Shown here: positions 33,567 to 42,921 of the stretch, piece after piece
How positions within the stretch are numbered: position 1 is the first letter of the stretch
Layout: each line of letters begins with the position of its first letter
NCBI RefSeq assembly: GCF_029278565.1
Contig: NZ_CP119559.1
Span: 124,001 to 188,000 of the forward strand
From: Haloarcula halophila
GTDB taxonomy: Archaea; Halobacteriota; Halobacteria; Halobacteriales; Haloarculaceae
Length of the DNA stretch: 64,000 nt
Reading direction: 5' to 3'
Made by a program: the position numbers and the translations under genes
Notes under the pieces: model-generated
What the model saw: the letters and a program-made list of their open reading frames with translations, nothing else
Database searches by the model: none
Told to the model about the DNA's origin: nothing

Positions 33567-34313
33567 TCAGCGCTCGTCGAGGACGACCGGGACACCCCGT
33601 TTCGCGACGTCCTGGGCGAACGCGCCGGAGTCGGCTGCCAGATTGGCGAAGGTGTTGTAGTGAATCGGCAAGACGAGGTCGGGGTCCAGTTCCTCGGCGA
33701 GGTCGGCCGCGGCGTGGCGGTCCATCGTGTAGTTCTGTGCGATCGACGGGACGAACAGCGAGACGTCCAGTTCGGCGTGTCCGTCCAGCACGTCCGAGTC
33801 GCCCGGCCAGAACACTCGGGTGCCGTCGACCGACAGCAGGAAGCCACAGCCGATTCCCTTCGGATGGTAGGGGGTCCCGTCGGCGTCGGTGTTGGGGCCG
33901 TCCTCGTAGTTGTACGCCGGCATCGTCCAGATCGGTACGTCGTCGACGAGGAGGTCGGCCTCCATCGAGACGGTGCGGACGTCGTAGGGTAGCTCTGACA
34001 GACGGTCGAGGTCGCGGTCCGAGCGGTGGACGTCGATCCCCTCGAAGGCGACGACCGTCGCGTCCTCGCTTGCGACGCGCCGGATTCCGTCGGGATCGTA
34101 GTGGTGGACGTGGGTGACACAGACGATGTCGCCGTCTTCGGGCCGGTACTCCCGGGCGGGCGGGTGACCAGCCCCCGGGGTGTCGGGCTCCCACTCGCCG
34201 GTCAGAACGCCGTACCGTCCCGGATCGAGGTAGACGACCGTGTCGCTTCCTTCCAGACGCAGTGTCGCGTAGCCGAGCCACTCGGCGGTGATCCCGTCGT
34301 GTCGGATGGTCAT
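33567..34313 (-). CDS. MBL-fold metallo-hydrolase (UlaG-like)
   Basis: A 248-aa metallo-beta-lactamase-fold protein. It begins with ITAEWLGYATLRLEG, typical of UlaG/COG2220 enzymes. The metal motif is THVHHYDPDG (His68, His70, His71, Asp73), a shifted version of HxHxDH. Later ligands are in VFWPGDSDVLDG and LVLPIHYNTFANL. The substrate is unknown; relatives hydrolyse cyclic phosphates, lactones or RNA. The ATG at 34313 is preferred; an in-frame ATG at 34340 is possible. Confidence 0.85.
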   Translation of the reverse strand: MTIRHDGITAEWLGYATLRLEGSDTVVYLDPGRYGVLTGEWEPDTPGAGHPPAREYRPEDGDIVCVTHVHHYDPDGIRRVASEDATVVAFEGIDVHRSDRDLDRLSELPYDVRTVSMEADLLVDDVPIWTMPAYNYEDGPNTDADGTPYHPKGIGCGFLLSVDGTRVFWPGDSDVLDGHAELDVSLFVPSIAQNYTMDRHAAADLAEELDPDLVLPIHYNTFANLAADSGAFAQDVAKRGVPVVLDER

Positions 34314-34359
34314 GCCAGCCGGTACTCCCACCACCGGCATACGCGTATCGGTCCCTGAC

Positions 34360-36024
34360 TCACTGTGACTGTGCGAGCCGCTCGACACGCTCCAGGGAGT
34401 CGGTATCGCTGGGTCCGGCGTCGTCACGAACTGCCAGGAACCGCGGGAACCTGAGGGCGTAGCCCGATTCATACGCCGACGACGTCTGGATCTCCTCGTA
34501 GCCGACTTCGAAGACGACCTCCGGGGACAGGGTCACGGATTGGCCGTCCTCGGCGGTGACGAGCGGTTCGAGCCGTTCGGTCAGCGATTCCAGTTCGGCG
34601 TCGGTGATCCCCGTCGCGACGTTCCCCACGGTCGCGTACCCGTCACCGCCATCGGTCCGGACCGACAGTTCGAACGTCCCGAGGACGTTCGCCCGCCGGC
34701 CTTCCCCCCATTCGGCACCGGTGACCACACAGTCGAGCGTCTCCACGTCGGGCTTTCGCTTGCGCCAGCGCTTCCCGCGCTTTCCAGGTGTGTACGTCGA
34801 CTCCGGGTCCTTGAGCATGATCCCCTCGTGGCCGGCATCCAGCGCGGCCTGCTCGATCTCGGCGATCCGGTCGGGCTCGTCGCTGGTCCAGCACGCCGAG
34901 ACGATATCACTGTCGTCCGGGAAGAGTCCGTCGAGCCGTTCGCGTCGCCGCTGTAGAGGGACGTCGAGCAGGTCCGTCCCGGCGACGTGCAGACAGTCGA
35001 ACGCGTGGAACCTGACAGCGATCGCTTCGCGGGCCTGTGCCACGTCGTGTTTCCGCCGGAACCGCCGGAGGACTGCCTGGAACGGGAGCGGGTCGCCGTC
35101 GTCGTCGACCGCTACGACCTCGCCGTCGAGGATCACGGGCCGGTCGATGGTGGTCTCGATCGTCTCGACGACCTCCGGCAACGGGTCGGTCACGTCCTCC
35201 ATGTTCCGGGAGAACAGCCGGACGGTCTCCCCGTCGTAGTGGACCTGAACCCGCGCTCCGTCGTACTTCCACTCGACGGCTGCCCGATCCCAGTCCGCCA
35301 GCGCGTCGGTCACGGTCCCGGCCTGTGCCAGCATCGCCTTGACCGGCCGGCCGATTTCGAGCGTGATCCCGGCGAGTCCAGACTCGCCGTGCTCGCGGGC
35401 GACCGTCGCCACGCTGCCACAGTCGTTCGAGACCTGGAGGGCGCGTTCGACCGCCTCGACCGGCACGTCGAACGCCGCCGCCGTCGCGTCCCTGACGGCC
35501 CCCTCGCCGACGCCGATCCGCATCTCTTCGAGGACGAGCCGTGCCAGATATCGGGCTTCCTCGGGGCAAGAGCGGTTGAACAGCCCGAACAGCGTGTCGA
35601 CCTTCGTCGCCTGGCTCCCGTCGCCCTCGGCCGCCGCGAGTTCGGAGAGGCGATCGTTGACCTCCGCGACGGTCATTCCGTCGGTCCCGCTGTCGGTGAA
35701 CGATCCCAGTCCCTGCTGGCCGCCGAACTCGTAGCTGGCGGCGACGGCACCGATCTCGCCCCGATCGGCCAACCGCTGTTCGACGTCGTCGGCGTCGACG
35801 TTGTGACCGGCCGCCCGTGCGATGGCCTCGTAACAGAGCCGCGGGCCGATATCCAGCGTTCGGGAGTCGTAGGCCGGGAAGACACGACCCTGGACGAACC
35901 GCGCTACCGTCGCGAGGTCGTCACCCGCGATCGTAAAGAGGTCGACGACGGCGGCGACGATCTCTGTCTCGGCGGACTCGGCCTCGATGGCGGCGGCGTG
36001 GTCGGCGAACGTGGCGAACTCCAT
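34360..36024 (-). CDS. lig: ATP-dependent DNA ligase
   Basis: Seals nicks during replication and repair; 554 aa, usual for archaeal/eukaryal type I ligases. Three domains in order: N-terminal DNA-binding (about 1-220), adenylation (about 225-420) with the catalytic lysine Lys253 in EWKYDGARVQVH and motif V-like EGIMLKDPESTY, and the OB-fold domain (about 425-554) with RKRKPDVETLDCVVTGAEWGEG and LSPEVVFEVGYEEIQ. The ATG at 36024 (MEFATFADH) is the family start. It lies 38 bp downstream of the pilus platform gene. Confidence 0.95.
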   Translation of the reverse strand: MEFATFADHAAAIEAESAETEIVAAVVDLFTIAGDDLATVARFVQGRVFPAYDSRTLDIGPRLCYEAIARAAGHNVDADDVEQRLADRGEIGAVAASYEFGGQQGLGSFTDSGTDGMTVAEVNDRLSELAAAEGDGSQATKVDTLFGLFNRSCPEEARYLARLVLEEMRIGVGEGAVRDATAAAFDVPVEAVERALQVSNDCGSVATVAREHGESGLAGITLEIGRPVKAMLAQAGTVTDALADWDRAAVEWKYDGARVQVHYDGETVRLFSRNMEDVTDPLPEVVETIETTIDRPVILDGEVVAVDDDGDPLPFQAVLRRFRRKHDVAQAREAIAVRFHAFDCLHVAGTDLLDVPLQRRRERLDGLFPDDSDIVSACWTSDEPDRIAEIEQAALDAGHEGIMLKDPESTYTPGKRGKRWRKRKPDVETLDCVVTGAEWGEGRRANVLGTFELSVRTDGGDGYATVGNVATGITDAELESLTERLEPLVTAEDGQSVTLSPEVVFEVGYEEIQTSSAYESGYALRFPRFLAVRDDAGPSDTDSLERVERLAQSQ

Positions 36025-36062
36025 CGGTGCTCCCTACCGGACGAGCCGCCCTAAACCCAGCG

Positions 36063-38507
36063 TCACGACCCCAACTGTATCGTCACTGTGACGAACTCGT
36101 CCTGTCCGGACGCCGGATACGGCGCGTCCGTCTCCCCCGGTGGCCCCTCGAACTGGTAACCCAACTGCTCGTTACCGTCGGTGTCACGATGGGGAACGAG
36201 GACGATATCCCTGTTCGCATCCGGTGTCCGTGACAGTTGGATCGTGACGTCCTCGTGCGTTCCTGGTTCGAGATACCGGGAGGTCCCGATCACCTCGCCG
36301 TCGGCCTCCAGGGCGTGGACGACGACGAACCCGCCCGAAGACAGCGACACCGAGTCGACGGTCAGCTCGCCGCCGGTCGCGGTCGGCTGGTCGACGGTCA
36401 GGGACGCGACCGGCGAGGACAACAGGAGGAAGGCGACGTACGCGATGCCCAGTAGGATCGCGGCGTGTTTCGCCCCGTCTTTCAGGGTTCCCTCACCGAG
36501 TTGGCCGCCGATGAAGCCGGTCAGGACCGCCTGGATGATCGCGGTGTGGAAGAACACGAGGGTGTAGGCCGCCTTGTCGACCCGGCCGAAGCGAGCGAAC
36601 TGGTCGGCGTTGACCCCGAGACGGCTCGAATCCGGCGTGGCGATGTTCGAGGGAAGCGCCGGGACGAGCACCTCCTGAACGGAGACGATGATGACCAGGA
36701 AGACGAGAAAGGAGATGTAGATGACGACGAGGTAGGTGAACATCTGCTGTCGGCGCCGCTTCCGGAGGCGGGTGTCGGCACGGGCCTGTTTGGACGCGAT
36801 CCGGAGCACCGGACCCAGTTGGCCCGAGGAGTGCATCGCGTTCGTCAACAGCGTCACAACCCGGGTGATCGCCGTCGTCCGTATCCGTCGACCGAACCGG
36901 ACCAGGGCGTCGTCGACGTTGGCACCCATCTTGATGTCGGCCCAGATGCGGTCGACCTCCGGCGTGAGGACGCCGATATCGCTCCCGCGGAGCCGTCGCA
37001 GGCTCTCGACGATCGTCATCCCGGCCTCGTTGAGGCTCGCCAGCCGTTCCAATAACTCCGGCGTCGCGTCCTCGATCCGCTGGATACGCCGCGTGTAACT
37101 GTACCGAACGAGAGCGAACGACCCGAACACGAGCAGTAGTGACTGGATGACGAGATCGTCCAACAGTCTGACGTTCACGGCCGAGGTCTGGAACGCGGCG
37201 GGGACGCGGACGGCGAACAGCACGATCGCGACGGGGACGGCGATATACAGGACACGGCCGGGGTTCCACAGCAGCGACTCCAGCGGGGAGCGGAACGTCT
37301 GCTTGATCGACTTGAACTTGTCGTAGGTCCGGAGCCGTGCCAGGTTGTCCCCGACCGATCCGGTCACGCCACCGTCGGCGAGTTTCGACGGGTATGGTGT
37401 CTTCGAGGGTTTTCCGAACGTCGAGGTATCGTACTGATCGAGGACGCTGCTGGAGCCGGTGCCGCCGATCCCCAGCGCGTCGAGCTTCTGGGCGAGATAC
37501 ACCATGAACCCGGCGTTGGCGAGCGGAATGATCAGGTACGCGAGCAACTGGAGAATCCAGAGGGTGTCGGTCGTCGTCAGTCCGAACACCAGCAAGATCG
37601 TGATCAGAAAGAGGACCCCCGCGACGAAGAGGGTGACGTACGCCTCCGCGATCGTCGCGAGTCGCTCCAGCAGTTCCGACTGGCGCTCGGCGGCCTCCTC
37701 GTGGTGACGCTGGTGTTGCTCGTGGAGAAACGACGACAGCGACTGGCCGCTCTGGAGGACGCTGGAGAGGTTCTCGGAGAACGTCTTGAACGTCTCGCTG
37801 GGCGTCCGATGGGAGACGTGACGGAGCGCCGTGATCATGTCCCGCCCGAACAGATCCATCTGGCGGACGGCGACGCCGATCTCCCGGGCCGCCTCGCCGT
37901 AGATCGCCTCGTTGCGAGCCAGCACGCCCATGACTTCCGGGAACGACATCCCTCCGCGGGACAGCGCGTACATGAACGCGATCGTCCGTGCCATCCCTTC
38001 GTCGATGCTGCGCGCGCGGACCTCCCCGTCGCTCTTTGGCAGCTCCCAGCGCATCGTGTAGGTCACGGCCGCGGCCGCGATCCCCGAGAAGACCCCACCG
38101 GCGACGAGCACGACGAGAGTCTGCTGGGGCTGTAAGACGAGTTCGAACCCTCTGATCCCCAGCGCGTTGACCATCGTCCGTGGCAGCCCCATCATGAGAT
38201 CGACGATCGTCGGGAGCGCGAGCAACAGGCCGCCGAAGAGATACGCGCCCGCCAGCGCCCCACCGATCGCGCTCAGTCCGGTAAACAGCAGCGTCCGGGC
38301 GGCGTAGCTGCGGTACGACTGGCCGATGTAGGCCGCTTCGAGTTGCCGCTTGCGCTCTTCGGACTCGGAGACGTACCGACCGAACACCCGCCTGGCGTAC
38401 CTGGTCATCCTGCGATCGACGGACTCGTTGGTGACGCTGAGGACGACGAGCCCGGCGATAAACAGGAGGCCGGCAAGCGGTGCCAGTCCGAGGGGATTCA
38501 GTGCCAT
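36063..38507 (-). CDS. Type IV pilus platform protein (T2SF/TadC-like) with added C-terminal domain
   Basis: An 814-aa membrane protein with two T2SF units. The first is around residues 150-330 (SRGGMSFPEVMGVLARNEAIYG, LQSGQSLSSFLHEQ) and the second around 460-620 (LLERLASLNEAGMTIVESLRRL, SSGQLGPVLRIASKQARADTR). They form the inner-membrane platform on which the ATPase drives pilin assembly. After the last helix (LLGIAYVAFLLLSSPVASL) a domain of about 117 aa (698-814) follows, with SGGFVVVHALEADGEVIGTS and HEDVTIQLSRTPD, resembling the DUF7282 domain of haloarchaeal surface proteins. The ATPase gene ends 1 bp upstream. Confidence 0.9.
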   Translation of the reverse strand: MALNPLGLAPLAGLLFIAGLVVLSVTNESVDRRMTRYARRVFGRYVSESEERKRQLEAAYIGQSYRSYAARTLLFTGLSAIGGALAGAYLFGGLLLALPTIVDLMMGLPRTMVNALGIRGFELVLQPQQTLVVLVAGGVFSGIAAAAVTYTMRWELPKSDGEVRARSIDEGMARTIAFMYALSRGGMSFPEVMGVLARNEAIYGEAAREIGVAVRQMDLFGRDMITALRHVSHRTPSETFKTFSENLSSVLQSGQSLSSFLHEQHQRHHEEAAERQSELLERLATIAEAYVTLFVAGVLFLITILLVFGLTTTDTLWILQLLAYLIIPLANAGFMVYLAQKLDALGIGGTGSSSVLDQYDTSTFGKPSKTPYPSKLADGGVTGSVGDNLARLRTYDKFKSIKQTFRSPLESLLWNPGRVLYIAVPVAIVLFAVRVPAAFQTSAVNVRLLDDLVIQSLLLVFGSFALVRYSYTRRIQRIEDATPELLERLASLNEAGMTIVESLRRLRGSDIGVLTPEVDRIWADIKMGANVDDALVRFGRRIRTTAITRVVTLLTNAMHSSGQLGPVLRIASKQARADTRLRKRRRQQMFTYLVVIYISFLVFLVIIVSVQEVLVPALPSNIATPDSSRLGVNADQFARFGRVDKAAYTLVFFHTAIIQAVLTGFIGGQLGEGTLKDGAKHAAILLGIAYVAFLLLSSPVASLTVDQPTATGGELTVDSVSLSSGGFVVVHALEADGEVIGTSRYLEPGTHEDVTIQLSRTPDANRDIVLVPHRDTDGNEQLGYQFEGPPGETDAPYPASGQDEFVTVTIQLGS

Positions 38508-38508
38508 A

Positions 38509-40131
38509 TCAGACCGATACCGCGGCGTCGATCCGTTCCATCACCGCTTCGGAATCGGCGTAGTACTTGTTGACCATCGCAGTGAACCGACGGTAGTCAC
38601 GGATGCCCTCGTCTTGGAGGTACTTGAGGAACTGCTGTCGGTTGTTCAGTTCCCGGAAGAGCTGAGACTGGCTCCAGCCCCGTTCCTCACGGATCTCGTC
38701 CAGGAGTTCGCTGTTGTTCTCGCGGAACCGGTCTTCCGTCGCCTGCCAGTTGTAGGTGTTCGAGTAGTCCAGCTCCCCGGTCCGCTGGTCGATCCCCTCG
38801 ATCTCGGCCAGGGTCTTGGCCCGCCGGACGCGCTCGTCGCCCGAGCGGGTCAGTACTTGGACACAGAGGATGTCGAGGCTTTGGACCATCGGCCGCGGGA
38901 CGTTGATCGGTTCGTTCTCCAGGCGATTGATCACCGTCTGGACCGAGTCGGCGTGCATCGTCGAGAACGTCGTGTGGCCGGTGTTCATCGCCTGGAACAG
39001 CGTAATCGCCTCCTCCCCACGGACCTCGCCGACGATGATGTATTCGGGGCGGTGTCGCAGCGCCGACCGCAGCAGGTCGTACATCGTGATGTCCGAATCG
39101 TCCAACCGCTCGCGGGTCACCGAGGAGAGCCAGTTGTCGTGGTACAGCGACAGCTCGCGGGTGTCCTCGATGGTCAGTACCTTCGAGCGGGGTGGGATGA
39201 ACATCGAGACCGCGTTCATCGAGGTGGTCTTGCCCGCGGCGGTCCCGCCGGCGAAGATGAGCGAGCGGTTGGACTCGATCGCCAGCCAGAGGTACGACAG
39301 CATCTCCAGGGAGAAGGTCCCGTACTCCAGCAGATCGATCGGGGTAAAGGGCTCGTCGGCGTACTTCCGGATCGTGAACGCCGACCCGCGTGGCGTGACT
39401 TCCTCGCCCAGCGCCAGTTCGATACGCGAACCGTCGGGCAGGGTCGTCGAGACGACGGGGTCCGCGACGGAGACGTGTCGACCGGACCGCTGTGCCAGTT
39501 GGATGACGAAGTTGTTCAGCTCCTCCTCCTCGAATACGATGTTGGTCTCGATGTCCGTGTACTCGTCGTGGTAGGCGAAAATCGGGAGGTTCGATCCGTC
39601 ACAGGAGATGTCCTCGATGTTCGGATCGTGCATCAGCGGATCGATGTGACCGTACCCCTGGAACGAGCGATAGAGGTAGTAAAACAGCCGGTAGTACGTC
39701 TCGGGTTCGACGACGACGCCGTACTCTTCGAGACGGGCTCGCAGCTCCTCGTGGAGCGCGACTTCCGGGTCGTCGTCGACGACGTCGCGGTAGATAAGCG
39801 GGCCACGGATGTCCTCGAAGAGACGGTCCAGCAGGTCCGCTTCGACCTCGTCGAGTTCCGGCTCGACCACGTGATACCGGTGTTCGTCGCGTTCGATATC
39901 GCGGTTAATCGAGACGAACGCGAACGGGGTGTTGAGCCAGTACCGATCGATCTCCTCGTATCCCTCCAGGCCGTTGAAATCGACCAGTGGGCCGTGTCGG
40001 CTCGGATCGTAGTTGGATTCGGGAACGGCGCCCCCACCCAGCAGTGTCGCCGTCTGGGAGAGCCAGTCACGGATCTGACCGAGTGGGTTCCGGACATCGT
40101 CACCTGCGTCGGGTGTCTCGGGGTTAGACAT
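38509..40131 (-). CDS. Type II/IV secretion system ATPase (pilus assembly)
   Basis: A 540-aa motor ATPase for type IV pilus or related filament assembly. Walker A is GGTAAGKTT (in SLIFAGGTAAGKTTSMNAV), followed by the Asp box LTIEDTRELSLYHDNW, Walker B region YIIVGEVRGEEAI and His box GHTTFSTMHADS. The N-terminal domain holds HGPLVDFNGLEGYEEIDRYW. The ATG at 40131 begins MSNPETPDAGDD; the frame continues upstream without family similarity. It is directly followed by the platform gene with a 1-bp gap, the usual PilB-PilC order. Confidence 0.94.
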   Translation of the reverse strand: MSNPETPDAGDDVRNPLGQIRDWLSQTATLLGGGAVPESNYDPSRHGPLVDFNGLEGYEEIDRYWLNTPFAFVSINRDIERDEHRYHVVEPELDEVEADLLDRLFEDIRGPLIYRDVVDDDPEVALHEELRARLEEYGVVVEPETYYRLFYYLYRSFQGYGHIDPLMHDPNIEDISCDGSNLPIFAYHDEYTDIETNIVFEEEELNNFVIQLAQRSGRHVSVADPVVSTTLPDGSRIELALGEEVTPRGSAFTIRKYADEPFTPIDLLEYGTFSLEMLSYLWLAIESNRSLIFAGGTAAGKTTSMNAVSMFIPPRSKVLTIEDTRELSLYHDNWLSSVTRERLDDSDITMYDLLRSALRHRPEYIIVGEVRGEEAITLFQAMNTGHTTFSTMHADSVQTVINRLENEPINVPRPMVQSLDILCVQVLTRSGDERVRRAKTLAEIEGIDQRTGELDYSNTYNWQATEDRFRENNSELLDEIREERGWSQSQLFRELNNRQQFLKYLQDEGIRDYRRFTAMVNKYYADSEAVMERIDAAVSV

Positions 40132-40228
40132 GGAGATAGGGCTGGCGCGTGCTGCCGTCGCTTGTCTATCGTTGCGTAGCCACCTACTTAAATCGCTCCG
40201 CCGGTAACGATCGCTGAGAACGGCGGCG

Positions 40229-40729
40229 TCAGGTTCGGTCGACAGTCGCCAACAGGTAGGCGAACACCAGTGCGAGTATCGATCCGACGGGGACGGTAAA
40301 CCCGGCGAAGTAGCGGACGAAGAGCGCACTGGCGGCCAAAGAGAGGACGCCAACCAGTCCCAGCAGGGCGGCGAACAGCCTGACAGGATCGACCGGCAAC
40401 ACTGCCGCGACCCGCTCTTCCTCGTAGTAGTAGTAGAGACTGAGCCAGAACGGCACCAGGTAGACGAGAAACGCCGCAGTCCCGAGTTGGCCAGCCAGGA
40501 CCAGTTCCGTCGACTGCTGGAACGAGCCGATCTCCCACATCCAGAGAAACGGGCGCTCGCCCGGGACGGTCCCACCGAAGATGTACTGGACGCGGAAGGG
40601 GAGAAACCGGAAAGCGGCGACGGTCAACCCCGAAACGGAGAACGTCGAGACCGACCAGGGGGCGAGACCGACCAACCACGTCGACAGCACCGCGAGTTCG
40701 CCAGCGTACTCTGATTTGACCCACACCAT
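40229..40729 (-). CDS. Halobacterial membrane protein (TIGR04206-like)
   Basis: A 166-aa protein with about four to five hydrophobic helices: SVSTFSVSGLTVAAFRFLPF, LVLAGQLGTAAFLVYLVPFWL, LFAALLGLVGVLSLAASALFV and FTVPVGSILALVFAYLLAT. The N-terminus MVWVKSEYAGELAVLSTWL matches my memory of the TIGR04206 family; its function is unknown. It lies 97 bp upstream of the pilus ATPase on the same strand, so a link to the pilus is possible but not shown. Confidence 0.75.
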   Translation of the reverse strand: MVWVKSEYAGELAVLSTWLVGLAPWSVSTFSVSGLTVAAFRFLPFRVQYIFGGTVPGERPFLWMWEIGSFQQSTELVLAGQLGTAAFLVYLVPFWLSLYYYYEEERVAAVLPVDPVRLFAALLGLVGVLSLAASALFVRYFAGFTVPVGSILALVFAYLLATVDRT

Positions 40730-40862
40730 CTGTCTGTCTCCAGAGGCGATGGGCGTCGAAGAAAAGCTACCGGTCCGGCCCGGGGGACGCTGTCCGGGGA
40801 CGGATTCGACTTCCGGCGCCGTTACGTTCATTGCGCCACACGCCAAAGGGTAGCATACTCAA

Positions 40863-41285
40863 ATGAGGCGTGACTACTTCACCGTCGACATCGAGAGCGA
40901 GTCCCCCGACGGTACGCCGACCGTTCGAATCGACTACGACGGCCCCGACGGCGAACTCCGGGAGCGCCTCACGACTGGAGCGGACGTTCTGGACGCGAGT
41001 GAGATCGACGTGACGTTCCGCCGGCAGCCGGACGCCTCGACCGGTGTCCTCTCGCTGACGAACCGACTGACCGGCGAGTACGTCCTCGAAGCGAACGCCA
41101 CCACCGAGCTCGTCGACTCCCTGATCGAGGCGGCCGAAGACCGCGAGGACGGCCACTACGAGGTCAGACTGACCGACAGCACCGGGAAGTCCCGGGTCTA
41201 CGAGAAACGGACGCTGCTCGTCTACGATCACGACGGGAGCCTCCTCCGCCAGCGGAGCTTGATCCCCGGCGGCGTCGAACTCTAG
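40863..41285 (+). CDS. Conserved halobacterial protein (DUF5793-like)
   Basis: A 140-aa acidic soluble protein, mostly beta-strand in appearance: DYFTVDIESESPDGTPTVRID, TTGADVLDASEIDVTFRR, GVLSLTNRLTGEYVLEAN. It resembles a halobacterial family I recall as DUF5793; its role is unknown. It is convergent with the sirtuin gene, and the two stop codons share the palindrome CTAG at 41282-41285. Confidence 0.75.
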   Translation: MRRDYFTVDIESESPDGTPTVRIDYDGPDGELRERLTTGADVLDASEIDVTFRRQPDASTGVLSLTNRLTGEYVLEANATTELVDSLIEAAEDREDGHYEVRLTDSTGKSRVYEKRTLLVYDHDGSLLRQRSLIPGGVEL

Positions 41286-42064
41286 AGCCGGTCGACGACC
41301 GACGGGAGTACCGCCGTCACGTCTCCCCTGACGACCAGATCGGCCAGTGCGTCACGTTCCGTCTCTTCGAGGTTGAGGACGACGAAGCTCCCGCCCCCGT
41401 CGACGACCAGTTTCGGGAGGAGCGACACCGGCCTGACGGCGAGTGAGGTACCCGCCGCGAGCAGCAGATCACACTCCTGTGCGAGCCGTTGTGCCGTCGC
41501 GATGGTCTCTTCGGGCAGGGACTCACCGAAGAGGACGACATCGGGCTTGTAGACGCCACCACACCCACATCGCGGTGGACAGTCGCCGTCCCCCACTCGT
41601 TCGAAGACCGGCGACGCGTCCGCACGGTCGCCGCAGTCGTCACAGACGACCCGGCGGTTGGTGCCGTGCAGTTCGACGACGCGCTCGCTGCCGGCGGCGT
41701 CGTGGAGTCCGTCGGTGTTCTGCGTGAGGACGGCGTCGAGGGCGCCCATCGATTCCAGGTCGACGAGTGCACGGTGGGCGGCGTTTGGCTCCGGGTCGTG
41801 GTCGCCGTAGACCGCCGTCCGGAGCGAGAGGCGGTCTTGCCAGAACCCCTCCGGATCGGCGTCGAACCGCCGTCTGTGGAAGTCCATCGGATCGAACCGG
41901 TCCCAGAGCCCGTCCTCGCCCCGGAAGGAGGGGATCCCCGATGCGGTCGAGACGCCGGCTCCGGTCAGCGCCACTGTCGAGGACGCGGCCCCGATGTACT
42001 CCGCGAGTGTGTCCACGTCCCCCTCGTCGACAGTCGGGGTCGGCTCCGTTCGGTCGGTCGTCAT
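41282..42064 (-). CDS. Sirtuin (NAD-dependent protein deacylase)
   Basis: A 260-aa Sir2-family enzyme removing acyl groups from lysines with NAD consumption. The NAD site is VALTGAGVSTASGIPSFRG (GAG at 35-37) and LTQNTDGLHDAAG. The catalytic base is His133 (ELHGT). The zinc site is Cys141, Cys144 and Cys162, with Cys166 or Cys168 (CDDC, DCPPRCGC). VLFGESLP and the C-terminal AAGTSLAVRPVSLLP complete the Rossmann fold. Targets in haloarchaea are not evident from context. Confidence 0.94.
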   Translation of the reverse strand: MTTDRTEPTPTVDEGDVDTLAEYIGAASSTVALTGAGVSTASGIPSFRGEDGLWDRFDPMDFHRRRFDADPEGFWQDRLSLRTAVYGDHDPEPNAAHRALVDLESMGALDAVLTQNTDGLHDAAGSERVVELHGTNRRVVCDDCGDRADASPVFERVGDGDCPPRCGCGGVYKPDVVLFGESLPEETIATAQRLAQECDLLLAAGTSLAVRPVSLLPKLVVDGGGSFVVLNLEETERDALADLVVRGDVTAVLPSVVDRL

Positions 42065-42157
42065 GGGTGCAACAAGACAGCCGAGCGTAGTGGCTGTTGT
42101 GACTCAGTTGTCACGGAGTGGCCCCACACATATATTTCGATAGCCCGTATAGCGTGT

Positions 42158-42451
42158 ATGGATTCGATGCCGGACGAGATCGTCGACCGGGCGATCGTCG
42201 AGCACCGCCGTCCGCCCGGCCGACTCGACGCCGACAGAATGTGGATCGCAGAGGACCCGACTACCGACTGCTCCGGTGTCGGGACTGTCGAACGCGAGGC
42301 AGTGGGAAACCTCGTCGCCGCCGTCGTCGAATACGAGCGCGGCGAGGGCGATCGCGACCCACTGCTGAAACTGCCCGGGAAGACCGTCTCGCGTCCCTCG
42401 CCGTACACGGACACGTCGTCGATGTTCGACCGTCTCCAGTCGCTGTTTTGA
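42158..42451 (+). CDS. Small halobacterial protein of unknown function
   Basis: A 97-aa protein. MDSMPDEIVDRAIVEHRRPPGR is followed by DADRMWIAEDPTTDCSGVGTVE and a helical AVGNLVAAVVEYE. The TATA-like ATATATTT (about 42129-42136) sits 25 nt before the ATG at 42158, fitting a leaderless transcript, which is why this start is chosen. No membrane helix or known motif is seen. It is divergent from the sirtuin gene. Confidence 0.65.
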   Translation: MDSMPDEIVDRAIVEHRRPPGRLDADRMWIAEDPTTDCSGVGTVEREAVGNLVAAVVEYERGEGDRDPLLKLPGKTVSRPSPYTDTSSMFDRLQSLF

Positions 42452-42638
42452 ACCGAACACTGACCGCCGTGGGACGTCTCCCTCAGGTGGCCGCCGTTTT
42501 CGAGGCTAGCGGGCCGCTACAGTCCGGACAGACACGGGTGCTCGGTGATGTCACTCGCGATCCGGATCCGTCACATTCGGACTCCTCTGTGGATTTCGAC
42601 GGTGGTGATTTATGTGGGTCCAGTCCTCAGCGGAAGCT

Positions 42639-42920
42639 ATGTGTTACGACCGACTCGTCGACGACGACGTGGTCGAGACGCCGCTCCCCGAGCTGTTACA
42701 GTCGGAACTGGTCTGTGCGCTCCGGAACGGAGCGCTCGCCGGGGTGATGGTCTTGGCAGTCCTACTGTTCGAGGGCGCACCGCCCTGGCTCGTCGCCGCC
42801 AGCACGGTGGGTGCCGTTGCCCTCGGTGCGGTGTTGCACGAGAGCGTCTTCGCCGCCGGGACCCTCGTCCAGCGAATCCGTGCCCGTGCCGGTGGGGCAG
42901 ACGCGTCGAGGTCTCCGTGA
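42639..42920 (+). CDS. Small two-helix membrane protein
   Basis: A 93-aa protein. An acidic start, MCYDRLVDDDVVETPLPELLQ, precedes two hydrophobic helices (GALAGVMVLAVLLFEGA, WLVAASTVGAVALGAVLHE) and a basic tail (QRIRARAGG). An upstream ATG at 42612 is possible, but it overlaps TTTATG, which reads as a TATA box placing a leaderless start near 42639. Its function is unknown. It ends 1 bp before the convergent GT87 gene's stop. Confidence 0.6.
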   Translation: MCYDRLVDDDVVETPLPELLQSELVCALRNGALAGVMVLAVLLFEGAPPWLVAASTVGAVALGAVLHESVFAAGTLVQRIRARAGGADASRSP

Positions 42921-42921
42921 G

